Of a stretch of DNA of 64,000 nucleotides, positions 1 through 9,149 are shown piece by piece. The notes below the pieces were generated by a model that searched no databases, was not told the DNA's origin, and saw only the letters and a program-made list of their open reading frames with translations. Numbering within the stretch: the first letter of the stretch is position 1; each line of letters begins with the position of its first letter. The translations under genes and the position numbers were made by a program. Origin of the DNA: an uncultured Treponema sp. (GTDB lineage Bacteria; Spirochaetota; Spirochaetia; Treponematales; Treponemataceae); assembly GCA_937877515.1 (NCBI GenBank), contig CALFIX010000010.1, positions 1 through 64,000 on the forward strand. The letters are read 5' to 3'.

Positions 1-85
1 CCATTATAACAGATGGTTGGAAACCTTTTTTAGTGGGGAATTATATTTTACTGCTCACCATAGAAATGAATAAAAAATAAAATAC

Positions 86-114
86 TTGACAACGGCAATA
101 TTTTCATTCAGAAT
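86..114 (+). promoter_or_regulatory. Probable sigma70 promoter of rsgA
   Basis: A perfect TTGACA lies at 86-91 and, 17 nt on, a weak CAGAAT at 109-114. The rsgA ATG follows at 126, 11 nt after the -10, with only a poor AGGCGG near it. The -35 is strong and the -10 matches 4 of 6 positions. The bases before it (1-85) are AT-rich and show no gene. Confidence 0.45.
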
Positions 115-125
115 TTAGGCGGTAT

Positions 126-1088
126 ATGCAGGGACTTATTTTAAATGGCAGTAAAAATGTTTTTGAAGTTGAATGTGATGATAAAGCCATAAGGTTTTGT
201 TCACTGAAGGGAAAAATTTTAAAAGCCAGCGAGGGATATTATAATCCGCTTGCCCCCGGTGACAGAGTTGTCTTAGACGAAAGCACTTTAGAGGATAAAA
301 AAGGTTTAATTACAGATTTAGTTCCGCGTAAGAATGAATTTGTAAGATGGAACGTTAAGAAAAGAGAACCTCAGCTTTTAGCCGCAAATCTTGACTATTT
401 AATGATAGTAACGACACCAGACACTCCCCCATTCAGGCCTCGCTTTATAGACAGAGCCCTTGCACAGGCTGAGTACGAGGGCATTACGCCTGTTATTATC
501 TGCAATAAGTACGATGTTCCTCAAAGCAGGGACGAAGCATTTATGGAGAGGCTCAGCACCTGGGAAGAAATAGGTTACAATGTTTTACGCGTAAGCGCAA
601 AAAGCGGCGAAGGTATGGAAGAGCTTGCCTTACTGCTGGAAAATAAACTTACAGCCCTGGTTGGTCAAAGCGGAGTCGGAAAAAGTTCCCTGATAAACGT
701 ACTGGATAACAGTGTTGTCTTAAAGACAGGAAGCCTTTCACAGAAATACGGCAGGGGAACCCATACAACAACAAAAGGTAGCTTAATGCATATTCAGCTA
801 AAAGAAAGCCTTGTCGGAGGACTGAAAGGTTTAACCGCAGACATTATTGACACTCCGGGAGTCCGCAGGTTTTTACTTAACGGAATTGAAGCTAAAGACC
901 TTGCCCTTTACTACAGAGATTTTTCGCCTTATGTCGGAAAATGCAGTTTTGGCATGAGCTGTTCACACACGGGCGAAAAAGGCTGTGCAATTCTTTCTGC
1001 CGTTAATTCCGGAACAATAAATAAGGATCGCTATGAAAGCTGGGCCAGGACGATTGACGAAATGAAAACCGGAAGATGGGAAGAATAG
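126..1088 (+). CDS. rsgA: Ribosome small-subunit-dependent GTPase RsgA
   Basis: RsgA is a circularly permuted GTPase that acts in late 30S ribosome maturation. The 320-residue protein has the expected order: an N-terminal OB-fold-like region (about 1-75), then G4 NKYD at 127-130, the P-loop GQSGVGKS at 180-187, and G3 DTPG at 242-245. The permutation shows in G4 preceding G1. The C-terminal zinc motif C-x6-C-x-H-x5-C begins at C273. Length is normal for the family. The ATG start gives a complete OB domain. It stands alone, with a 335-nt gap before the next gene, so it is probably monocistronic. Confidence 0.96.
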   Translation: MQGLILNGSKNVFEVECDDKAIRFCSLKGKILKASEGYYNPLAPGDRVVLDESTLEDKKGLITDLVPRKNEFVRWNVKKREPQLLAANLDYLMIVTTPDTPPFRPRFIDRALAQAEYEGITPVIICNKYDVPQSRDEAFMERLSTWEEIGYNVLRVSAKSGEGMEELALLLENKLTALVGQSGVGKSSLINVLDNSVVLKTGSLSQKYGRGTHTTTKGSLMHIQLKESLVGGLKGLTADIIDTPGVRRFLLNGIEAKDLALYYRDFSPYVGKCSFGMSCSHTGEKGCAILSAVNSGTINKDRYESWARTIDEMKTGRWEE

Positions 1089-1423
1089 CCTTTAAATTAA
1101 TATAATCTTAACCGGCTTTATAAATGCTAAAAAAATAACAATTTTTTTTAAGATTGCTCTTTTCTTAAAAATATTTAATTTTTTTTTCTGACTTTATTAT
1201 TTTTATTTATTTTTATGCAGTTAAACTTTTAAGTTTTGTATAAAAATACAACTATTCTTTAAATGTATCTTTATTCTTCAATTAAATTAAAACCATACTT
1301 AAACACAACTTAATTACAAAATATGTTAACATAACGTAACAAATGCGAAATATTATTTAATTTTCTTTTAAAAATTAAAGTATAATCCATCAAACTTTGA
1401 AAAAAAAAGGAAAATTTAAAAAC
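1089..1423 (+). other. AT-rich intergenic and promoter region
   Basis: No gene is visible here. The stretch is very AT-rich with several T and A tracts. A TATAAT at 1381-1386 is a good -10 for the following outer-membrane gene, although no convincing -35 sits 16-18 nt before it. AAAGGA at 1406-1411 is the probable ribosome-binding site. A TTG at 1397 is in frame but lies only 11 nt after the -10, so it is rejected as start. Confidence 0.5.
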
Positions 1424-3007
1424 ATGAAAAACAAACAACAATCCATTCGCTTATTAATGTGCACCATGGCACTAAGCGGTCTTTTGTTATTTGAACCTTC
1501 CAAAACATTTGCAGAACCAGACAACGGAAAATTCTTTTCTTCTGCACTTGACCTAAGAGCAACAAATTTTTTTGTTGAGGCCGCGGGCGGAATTGCTTTT
1601 CCGTTATTTTTTACAAGTCAGGATTTTCTTCCGATGACAAGCTATGGCGGAGATTTTTCTTTTGGACTTGGATACAACTTTGGTGGTTGGCTTATAGGCT
1701 TTGACTACAATCGTTCCGTGTATGGAGAAGGAAGAGCAAGCGGTGCTCCTATGGAAAACTTTGTAAATAATTTGTTTTCTTTTAAATTACAACGCGTAAT
1801 CTCTAACACTTCATGGACTTGGCTTCCGGCATGGTTTGAAATTGTGCCCGGCATTACCTTTGGCGTAGATTTTATTACGACAGACTATTACGCTTCTACA
1901 CGTGCAAAAGATGAGGGACGTCTTACAAGCATTCAGTTTGGTCAGGACGGAGCAAGATGCTTTTTTGGTAAGCTTACATACGAAAACGCATTTTACTTTG
2001 GAACAGATTTATTTATTCCCTACATAGAAGGCGACTATAACGTTTTTTATGACACCAGCATTGGGGGCGGATTTGCAATGTTCTTTACGGCAAATTTAGG
2101 CGTAAGGTCCTACCCTCGTGGTCTATTCCATAAGAATAAAATTAAAGAAGCTCTAAAATTAAAGAAAAAGGAAAAGCTGGAAAAACTTTTGGAAAAAGTA
2201 GAAGAACAGAAAACGGCTCCTTTAGTCTTAATTGCAGAAGATGATCCGACTCCTATAAGCGCAGGCATTATTTCCAGTATACATAAAAATTTTACTCCAG
2301 ATAATGATGGAGTAAATGACACGGCAAGGCTTTCTTTGACTGTAGAAAACATTAGCGTTATTCCGCAGAGTTGGAAAATAGAAATTTTAGACCCGAAGGG
2401 TGCCTTATTCCGCAGTTACGAAGGAAAAGGAATGGTTCCTTCTTACGTAGACTGGGACGGAAAGAGCTTTAATGGTGAAGAAGTATTCTCAATGAACCGC
2501 TATGGAGTTCGCCTGACAGTCATTCCTTCTGAAGAAGACCAGAAACGTACAGGTCAAAAGAAAGTTACTGCAGAAGATTCTATTGTTACAGGCATTCAGA
2601 TGCAGGTTGTTATTCCAGACAAGCAATGGAAAATTATTGTTAATACAATTCACTTTGACCCTGACAGAGCAACATTTGAAAAAAATTCTGAAAGTCAGAG
2701 AAAAGAAAACCTGGAGACTTTAGACAGCCTTACAGAACAGATAAATGCTCACCCGAATTGTTTAATTACAATTGAGGGATATGCTAACAATGTTACAAAC
2801 ACAGAACGCGAAGACAGAGAAGAATTAATTCCACTTTCCAACGAAAGAGCAAAGGCAATTTTAGAGCTTTTGGTTGAGCACGGATTAGAAAGAAAAATTT
2901 TAACGGCAAGCGGTAAAGGTGGAGCAACTCCTCTGGCAGCCTGGGAAGACAGAGCTTCCTGGTGGAAAAACCGCCGCGTAGAATTTATTGTAACAAAAGT
3001 AGAATAA
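1424..3007 (+). CDS. Outer-membrane OmpA-family protein with Treponema-type barrel
   Basis: Probably an outer-membrane anchor that binds peptidoglycan. Starting at ATG 1424, residues 1-30 form a signal peptide ending near TFA|EP. About 40-230 is rich in alternating aromatic and glycine-containing strands, consistent with a membrane beta-barrel. A charged helix (KKKEKLEKLLEKVEEQK) follows, then an Ig-like segment with the FTPDNDGVND motif seen in CHU_C/FlgD-like domains. The C-terminal ~125 residues match an OmpA peptidoglycan-binding domain (IHFDPDRATFEKNS, GYANN, LSNERAKAI, NRRVEF). An upstream TTG would add nine residues but has no ribosome-binding site. It lies 10 nt before the repeat lipoprotein, so the two are likely co-transcribed and both in the envelope. 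Confidence 0.8.
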   Translation: MKNKQQSIRLLMCTMALSGLLLFEPSKTFAEPDNGKFFSSALDLRATNFFVEAAGGIAFPLFFTSQDFLPMTSYGGDFSFGLGYNFGGWLIGFDYNRSVYGEGRASGAPMENFVNNLFSFKLQRVISNTSWTWLPAWFEIVPGITFGVDFITTDYYASTRAKDEGRLTSIQFGQDGARCFFGKLTYENAFYFGTDLFIPYIEGDYNVFYDTSIGGGFAMFFTANLGVRSYPRGLFHKNKIKEALKLKKKEKLEKLLEKVEEQKTAPLVLIAEDDPTPISAGIISSIHKNFTPDNDGVNDTARLSLTVENISVIPQSWKIEILDPKGALFRSYEGKGMVPSYVDWDGKSFNGEEVFSMNRYGVRLTVIPSEEDQKRTGQKKVTAEDSIVTGIQMQVVIPDKQWKIIVNTIHFDPDRATFEKNSESQRKENLETLDSLTEQINAHPNCLITIEGYANNVTNTEREDREELIPLSNERAKAILELLVEHGLERKILTASGKGGATPLAAWEDRASWWKNRRVEFIVTKVE

Positions 3008-3017
3008 GGGGAAGGTT

Positions 3018-4403
3018 ATGAAAAACATTAAATATTGTGCATTTATATTGGCATTTATTTTTATACAGACTTCATGTTCAAATCTTTTTGAAAGCTTCTT
3101 AAACAGCGACGGAAGCTTAAAGTCAGGCGATACAAGAGTAACAGAAGCTAGCACAGGCAGTACAACCTCTAGTACATCAGATTCAAGCGGCACAACAGAT
3201 AACGTTGTGGCAAATGAATCTCCGGAAGCCTATTACAGCAATGAAGATGAAAACGAAAGTACAAACACAGAAGTTAGTGCTGGCATAGTTGTAATAAAAT
3301 CTTCAAAACCTTCTTACAATCAGATATACTACACTTCTACCGTACATGATTACGAAATCGGTTATTCTTCTGCAGACGGATACTCAAGCATTGAATACGC
3401 TTCTGACGGCACTACACTTAAAGAAGTAAATTATGCTTTTTTAGATTCTCAAAAAAATGCAAGAGAATATTCAAGCAGCGTTTATTTAAATGGAGAAGAC
3501 GATCCCGTTACAATTAAAGTTTTTAAGAATGATTCCAACGCTACTGTAAAATACGAAGCAATTCAGACTCGTACTACAAACATTGCAAACGGCTCTCTAA
3601 GCACAACTTTCCTGGAGGAAGGAACAGAAGTCTTTATTGATTTAGATGAACAGGATCAGCCTGACGTAAGTTTTACACACGACTCTGAGTCTGATGGAAA
3701 CCCGCTGGTATTTACTTCGCTTCCTTATGGAACTACCCGCGTCAACATTACAATTGTTGCAGATGATGATTATTACACAGACACTTACAGCATACTGCTG
3801 AATAAAAGGCACATTCTTACTTCATTGATGGAAGCAGAAGAAAACAGCGAGACAAAAACTACTCTTACAACAGGATTTGTAGTTTTAAAGGAAAGTGACG
3901 GATATAATACAAACCAGATTACATATACAGAAGGACAAACAGACTATTTTGTAGGTTCTGTTGGAGACAGTGATAATGCTAATTGCATTACTACTTCTTC
4001 AACTCCAGCTTTGCCGGAAGGACTAGAAGCCCTATCCAGCTATACGTTGAACGGAAGCTATGTCTTACTTACATCAGACGATGAAACAACATACGTAAAG
4101 GCAATTCCTGATGACAAGGACGCAACAGTTACCTGGACTGCTGTACAAATTGCAGAACCTGTTTACACTTATGAATATTATAAGACTGTAACAACAACAA
4201 TTGTAAAAGTTGACGCTAACGGAACGTTACTGGACGGATACCCCTCTGTTTTCAGCGAGACAACAGAAGTTTCTTCTGTCGAAGAGGAAACTTGTATAAC
4301 AACAGAAGAAACAGATTCCAGCGGAAACACTGTAACAACTACAGTAACCGCGACAACACGAAAAAAACATTACAGGTCTCAATTACATGACCTCGCTAAG
4401 TAA
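3018..4403 (+). CDS. Large repeat lipoprotein, N-terminal part (frameshifted)
   Basis: Not recognised as a named protein. It begins with a lipoprotein signal, a hydrophobic stretch followed by IQTSC with the lipid-accepting Cys at residue 20, behind a good GGGGAAGG ribosome-binding site. After a Ser/Thr/Gly linker it contains repeats in which a strand-rich unit ends in a (L)PYG-T...(Y)-(T)-x-x-(I/L)-(L) segment, resembling cadherin-like beta-sandwich repeats (the PF12733 type). The frame ends at 4403 in the middle of a repeat. The missing half of that repeat continues in the +1 frame in the next feature, so this is the front part of one ~1,700-residue protein. The slip point is probably the A7 run at 4361-4367. 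Confidence 0.75.
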   Translation: MKNIKYCAFILAFIFIQTSCSNLFESFLNSDGSLKSGDTRVTEASTGSTTSSTSDSSGTTDNVVANESPEAYYSNEDENESTNTEVSAGIVVIKSSKPSYNQIYYTSTVHDYEIGYSSADGYSSIEYASDGTTLKEVNYAFLDSQKNAREYSSSVYLNGEDDPVTIKVFKNDSNATVKYEAIQTRTTNIANGSLSTTFLEEGTEVFIDLDEQDQPDVSFTHDSESDGNPLVFTSLPYGTTRVNITIVADDDYYTDTYSILLNKRHILTSLMEAEENSETKTTLTTGFVVLKESDGYNTNQITYTEGQTDYFVGSVGDSDNANCITTSSTPALPEGLEALSSYTLNGSYVLLTSDDETTYVKAIPDDKDATVTWTAVQIAEPVYTYEYYKTVTTTIVKVDANGTLLDGYPSVFSETTEVSSVEEETCITTEETDSSGNTVTTTVTATTRKKHYRSQLHDLAK

Positions 4404-7400
4404 AAGCGTCGACATTTCCGACACTCTGCTTTCCGTAGAAAATTTAGACACAGACAGGGTCCGCACCATAGAGCTTCCTTATGGTATAACGACAATTACG
4501 GCAACGGTTACAAGCTATGACAGCGATGAACCGACAGAACAAAGCTACACTGTAAGCATAGCAAAAGTTCAATTTAGTGCAAGCTCATCTTCTGGTTCTG
4601 ACACTACTGTAGAGGATGACACTTCAAAGCTTGAAGATCTTACTGTGACGATAACAGAAACAGTAGATGACGATGGTAACGAAGTAAATGAAGAAACTAC
4701 GGCAACCAGAACCTTTACCTATGACAAGAATGTAACGGTTTATACCATAGTCGTAGACGAAGACACTGATGAAATTACAATAAACCCAACGTTGGCAGAA
4801 AACGAAACGATGACATATCCTGTTTCAAAAACAAAATATTCATCTCTAGAAACAAACAGATACTCTGTAACCTTACAGGGAGGGCTGCAGGTAATTACAT
4901 TTACAGTAACAGAAGAAGGCTGCGAAGCAAGAACATACACGCTTTATGTTTACAAGGCTACAGGAAACACTATCTTAAGTTCTATATGTTATGCAAGCTA
5001 TGATTGCGTAAGTGAAGCATATACTCAGCAGACCATTTCCAAAACAAACTATTCATCCGGAGTAAGTGCATTATCTCCATCTGCCGTTTACAGTACAAAC
5101 GGAAATTCTCTCTCAAGCTCTGCCCTTACATATACATTATATGTTAGAGGTGACAATGCTTCTGACGTTTCAAAAATGGCATTTACAGTTACACCTTATG
5201 ACAGCCACACTCACATTTATTATTACGAAGGGGACACCTGTCCTGACGAAGACAGTGACGACTGGGGAGAAGGATATTTAGCCTCTACAGAAAGTGCTCT
5301 TACAGATAAGGCAGAAAGCGCGGACTCAATAAGTTCCTTTGATTATTACAGATTCCCTCTTACCTTAAACAATACAGGAAGCACAGCAGAAACAACGCTA
5401 TGGTTAAAAACTGTCAGCCGCTCTTACGTTCATTCAAGCGACATTACAAGCAGCACTGATTACTCTTCCATAAGTTCAAGAAGCGACATTACATACCACA
5501 AAATTGTAATTTATAAGCCAGGAACAGCAAATTCTTTAATGAAAGAAATACTTATAAAAACAACCAGCGAAACCTCTAAAGAAGCAACTCTCTACAAGGA
5601 TTTTGATTCAGAAGATTTCAGTGGAATTACTCACACCGCAGGAACAACGCTATCTAAAAATATTACAACCGACATAGATGTTGCAAAAATTTATTTTAGA
5701 CTGGCCGATCAAAGTTCAAGCGAAGATGAAAAAACAATTTCTTACACAGTTTCAAATACTCGCTCATCATCCACAAATACAACAGCAAACACAAGCTTTA
5801 CCATGTTGCCTGCAAAAGACACAGAATATACAGATGACGGAACGACAAATACTTTTACAACAGAAACGGTAAGTGGCAAAACATACTACGTCTTAACTCT
5901 TGGCGAGATTGAAAGCGACGGTGACGATGCAGATGCTTCTGAAGAGACAACAAAAGACATTCCTATGGGAACAACAACAATAACAATTTCTGTAAATGGT
6001 TCGGTTTCCAATGCAATAAGCTTTGTAAAGCCTGATGTAGACACATACACTCTTACTGCAAAACCTGCAATAGGAGACGGTTCTTACGGAGTTTACACAA
6101 CAAGCTTTTATGACACAACTTATTATTTAAATAATGATGTTACCAGTGTTGTACTTACAATGACTACAACTCAAAAAAATGAAAAAATAAAAGTTGAAAG
6201 CTATGCTAAAACAGCGGGAGAAAACGGTACAGAATCTACCGAAGAATACGATGCAACGTCCCCAGATATTATAAGCATAGAACAGTCTGAAAAAGCTCCT
6301 TATACAACATGGACAAGCACTATAAACAAAATTCCTGTTGGAACTTCTCAGGTTGTCTATACTGTAACAAGTGCAGATGAAAGCGGAAACACTGAATGCT
6401 ATGTAACGTTTGTTCGTGCAGAAGACTCAGAAACACGCCTGCGCTCCTACAGCGTAACAGGGCCAAACAGCGAAGCAATTTCCGATTTTAGCTGGAGTAG
6501 TACTGGAACAGAAACGGAAGAAAACACTTACGTAAATAATTTTACTCTTACAGACGGAACTGGAACATATAAAGTTGTTGCAAAGCCGATTAATGACAAT
6601 GAAACCATAAGCATTCAAGTTTACGGAACAAACGAAGAAGTTACGGCTCTAAGCGATGAAGCGTATGACACCTCCAGCGATGAAAGTGTCTGGACGGGCA
6701 ATATCCTGCAAAATTTAAGCAGCTCTAAGGGTGACCAGACATTAACTTTTACAGCCGACACAACTTTACAATACATTCTCGTTCATGTAACAGTAACTAA
6801 CGGAGAAGAAACAACTTACACTCATATTTATGACACGCTAATTACAGTTGACTTGGAGGCAACTACAGAAATTACTGCAACCGGCAAACAGTATTATTCA
6901 AGTGATGAAGACGAATCCGACTCATTAAACTTTACAAGCACGGAAAGCACGGTAACTTCTACAGGAAGTTCTTCTTCTGCAACACGCAAGACATATACAT
7001 ATTCTTCAGCAGGTACAAACATAAACAGCAATGGTTCCATTCATATTGATGTTTCTAAGTCTGATAAAGCAACCTGGTACGAAGGCTACCCTGTCATAAC
7101 GGTTGGAGGAGATGAAGATTCAGGAGAAGACATTACAAGCAGCGTTACTGTAGACAGCGACAGCCTGGATGTAACCATCCCATATTCCATTTACAGTGAA
7201 TATGCAGGTAAAACAATTTATGTAACTTATATGGCAACTGCAGAACTGTCCAGTGTAGAAGAAAAATTTATCTTCCCGATTGAAATTTCTTCCCTTGAAG
7301 AAGTTTCTGACTACACAACATGGCAAAGAACCTCTGACTACTCTTATGTAATTCCATCTACGACAGAACAGAATCAACTGGCATTCCGTTTTGGAGCAAA

Positions 7401-8118
7401 CATTAATGATGAAAACACAAACTGGATTTACACGGCAACAGACAGCGGAGCAAATACAAGCGGAATAGATATTGTAGGAAGTCTTGACACAGGAAACTCA
7501 TGGGGAGCAACAAGTTACAACTTTAGCGGAATGCATTATCTGGTTAAAGTTGGAAGTGACATGTATCTTGCAAAATTAGAAGAAGATACCGGTTCTGAAA
7601 ACAGTGCAAGCGTAAATTCTTTCTACAGGCTAGACACAAGTGCCATGTCTGCAACAGAAGTAAGTTCTTCATCACTGGGTGTAGAGCTAACAGTAACTGC
7701 AAGCATTAGCTACAGCTCAGACGTTCCGTATCTTATTCTAGAACATAACCTTACAAACTCAAGCGGTAAATCTGTAAGCTTAGGCTGCATAATGGATACT
7801 CTTGTTGCTTCTGTCGACAATGCAACAGACGCAGATGCGGACAGCGTAGAAATAACAGAGACAAACAATGGCTTCAGCATGCAGGGAAGCGGTTATACAT
7901 TCAGCGTTTTCCTAAAGAATGCCCTAAACGTAGATGATGTTACAAGACTCTGGTACGGTCCTTACTGTGGAACAAGCGGAGAATTAAACTATCTGGAAAC
8001 AGTATTTACCCAGACTTCTTCAAGTCTTTCCAGAGGAGAAGACTCAGCAATATCCTTTAGCTGGGACTTAGGAAGCAGTACAAGTTATTCAAAGACCATA
8101 CGCTTTACAATTGAATAA
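4387..8118 (+). CDS. Large repeat lipoprotein, C-terminal part (frameshifted)
   Basis: This 1,243-residue frame continues the lipoprotein of 3018-4403. Its ATG at 4387 lies inside that gene, has no ribosome-binding site, and is probably not a true start. It carries many Ser/Thr/Asp-rich beta-sandwich repeats with recurring edge motifs such as LPYGITTITATVTSYDS, IPMGTTTITISVNGS and IPVGTSQVVYTVTSADE. The last ~270 residues (from about WQRTSDYSYVIPS) are different, with fewer repeats and several Trp, and look like a separate terminal domain of unknown function. No signal peptide of its own and no membrane anchor are seen. Composition matches the upstream part, which supports one gene. Its stop lies 4 nt from the convergent rluA-family stop. 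Confidence 0.75.
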   Translation: MTSLSKSVDISDTLLSVENLDTDRVRTIELPYGITTITATVTSYDSDEPTEQSYTVSIAKVQFSASSSSGSDTTVEDDTSKLEDLTVTITETVDDDGNEVNEETTATRTFTYDKNVTVYTIVVDEDTDEITINPTLAENETMTYPVSKTKYSSLETNRYSVTLQGGLQVITFTVTEEGCEARTYTLYVYKATGNTILSSICYASYDCVSEAYTQQTISKTNYSSGVSALSPSAVYSTNGNSLSSSALTYTLYVRGDNASDVSKMAFTVTPYDSHTHIYYYEGDTCPDEDSDDWGEGYLASTESALTDKAESADSISSFDYYRFPLTLNNTGSTAETTLWLKTVSRSYVHSSDITSSTDYSSISSRSDITYHKIVIYKPGTANSLMKEILIKTTSETSKEATLYKDFDSEDFSGITHTAGTTLSKNITTDIDVAKIYFRLADQSSSEDEKTISYTVSNTRSSSTNTTANTSFTMLPAKDTEYTDDGTTNTFTTETVSGKTYYVLTLGEIESDGDDADASEETTKDIPMGTTTITISVNGSVSNAISFVKPDVDTYTLTAKPAIGDGSYGVYTTSFYDTTYYLNNDVTSVVLTMTTTQKNEKIKVESYAKTAGENGTESTEEYDATSPDIISIEQSEKAPYTTWTSTINKIPVGTSQVVYTVTSADESGNTECYVTFVRAEDSETRLRSYSVTGPNSEAISDFSWSSTGTETEENTYVNNFTLTDGTGTYKVVAKPINDNETISIQVYGTNEEVTALSDEAYDTSSDESVWTGNILQNLSSSKGDQTLTFTADTTLQYILVHVTVTNGEETTYTHIYDTLITVDLEATTEITATGKQYYSSDEDESDSLNFTSTESTVTSTGSSSSATRKTYTYSSAGTNINSNGSIHIDVSKSDKATWYEGYPVITVGGDEDSGEDITSSVTVDSDSLDVTIPYSIYSEYAGKTIYVTYMATAELSSVEEKFIFPIEISSLEEVSDYTTWQRTSDYSYVIPSTTEQNQLAFRFGANINDENTNWIYTATDSGANTSGIDIVGSLDTGNSWGATSYNFSGMHYLVKVGSDMYLAKLEEDTGSENSASVNSFYRLDTSAMSATEVSSSSLGVELTVTASISYSSDVPYLILEHNLTNSSGKSVSLGCIMDTLVASVDNATDADADSVEITETNNGFSMQGSGYTFSVFLKNALNVDDVTRLWYGPYCGTSGELNYLETVFTQTSSSLSRGEDSAISFSWDLGSSTSYSKTIRFTIE

Positions 8119-8122
8119 AAAA

Positions 8123-9064
8123 TCATAAAGAAAAGCCTAAAGGTAATGGAGCTTTTACATCTATTTTTTCTTTGGTAAGTGGATGTAAAAGCTCTAAGCT
8201 TTGGGCATGAAGCATAATGCGTTCGGCTTCTTTTCCGCCATACAAAGTATCTCCAAGTAAAGGAAGTCCTACGCTAGAAAGATGAACCCTTATCTGATGG
8301 GTACGTCCTGTCTCTAAAAAACAATCAACGTAGCAAAGAGAATTTTCTTCATCGACGATTGTAAAATTAGTTTTAGAAAAAAGTCCGCCGTTTTTTACAA
8401 GCCCCATTTTGCAGGCACTTGATTTGGGGCTAATCCGGTTCATATTTCCTTCCACATAAAACGATGAGCCTTTGTAAAATTTACACTCACTATTTTTAGA
8501 ACAGACAGCTCTGTAAGTTTTTTTTATGCTGTGACCTTCAAAAGCATTATGAATACATGAGTTCACCGTTCTGCTTTTTGTAAAAAGAAGGGTTCCGCTT
8601 GTTTCTCTGTCTAAACGATGCATAATTCCGACATAAGGTGCATTTCGCAAAGCAGGCTCTTTCCTCCACAGGTACTCAACAACACATTGGTGCATGTTTA
8701 TTCTATCTTCAACAATCGTTTTTTCTGTAGGAACAAAGGCGGGCTTGTTTACAATAATTAAGACATCGTCTTCATACAGCACATCTTTTAGGGTAAGCTC
8801 ATATTCTATATCATTGGGTTTCTTTTCAAAGAAGAATTTCTCTTCGTCAATATTACAAATTACAGAACTGTCTTCATAAAGAATAAACGATGGTCTTTTA
8901 CATATTTTTCCATCAACAAGAACCGAGCCGGAAATAATAAGCCGTCTTATTTTGCTATTTGAAACTTGCAAGGAATTTACATTCTGCATTTTTTGAGGAA
9001 GAAATTTCTGAAGAAATGAGTCCAGCCTCTCAGATTTTTCAACCTTCAACCTTATCTTTTTCAT
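8123..9064 (-). CDS. RluA-family 23S rRNA pseudouridine synthase
   Basis: Converts specific uridines in RNA to pseudouridine. The 313-residue protein has an N-terminal S4-like RNA-binding segment (about 10-75, including SNSKIRRLIISGSVLVDG) and the catalytic HRLDRETSG motif with the essential Asp at residue 152. Near the end, GRTHQIRVHLSSVGLPLLGD is the family's conserved substrate-binding segment. Length and order fit RluC/RluD-type enzymes; which uridines it modifies cannot be told. The ATG at 9064 has no Shine-Dalgarno, but a good promoter ends 6 nt before it. It is convergent with the repeat lipoprotein. Confidence 0.92.
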   Translation of the reverse strand: MKKIRLKVEKSERLDSFLQKFLPQKMQNVNSLQVSNSKIRRLIISGSVLVDGKICKRPSFILYEDSSVICNIDEEKFFFEKKPNDIEYELTLKDVLYEDDVLIIVNKPAFVPTEKTIVEDRINMHQCVVEYLWRKEPALRNAPYVGIMHRLDRETSGTLLFTKSRTVNSCIHNAFEGHSIKKTYRAVCSKNSECKFYKGSSFYVEGNMNRISPKSSACKMGLVKNGGLFSKTNFTIVDEENSLCYVDCFLETGRTHQIRVHLSSVGLPLLGDTLYGGKEAERIMLHAQSLELLHPLTKEKIDVKAPLPLGFSL

Positions 9065-9070
9065 GTGACG

Positions 9071-9099
9071 ATTTTACAGAAAATATATGTCAAAGACAA
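9071..9099 (-). promoter_or_regulatory. Sigma70 promoter abutting the RluA-family start
   Basis: On the minus strand, TTGTCT (9094-9099), a 17-nt spacer and TAAAAT (9071-9076) are followed by only 6 nt before the ATG. Transcription would start at or within a few bases of the start codon, giving a leaderless mRNA. Confidence 0.6.
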
Positions 9100-9149
9100 C
9101 ACTCCTCATGACCTTGTAAAAAGCATACGGCCATGAGAAGCAAAAAAAA

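Noticed and set aside
1397..1423. TTG 1397 as start of the OmpA-family gene
   Set aside because: It lies only 11 nt after the TATAAT, has no ribosome-binding site and would put nine charged residues before a normal signal peptide.
4387..8118. Second part of the lipoprotein as an independent gene
   Set aside because: The ATG has no ribosome-binding site, there is no signal peptide, and the reading frame upstream of the ATG continues the repeat pattern of the first part.
3018..8118. CRISPR array or DNA-level tandem repeat in the lipoprotein gene
   Set aside because: Repetition is at the protein-pattern level (Ser/Thr beta repeats) without identical DNA repeat units or spacers.
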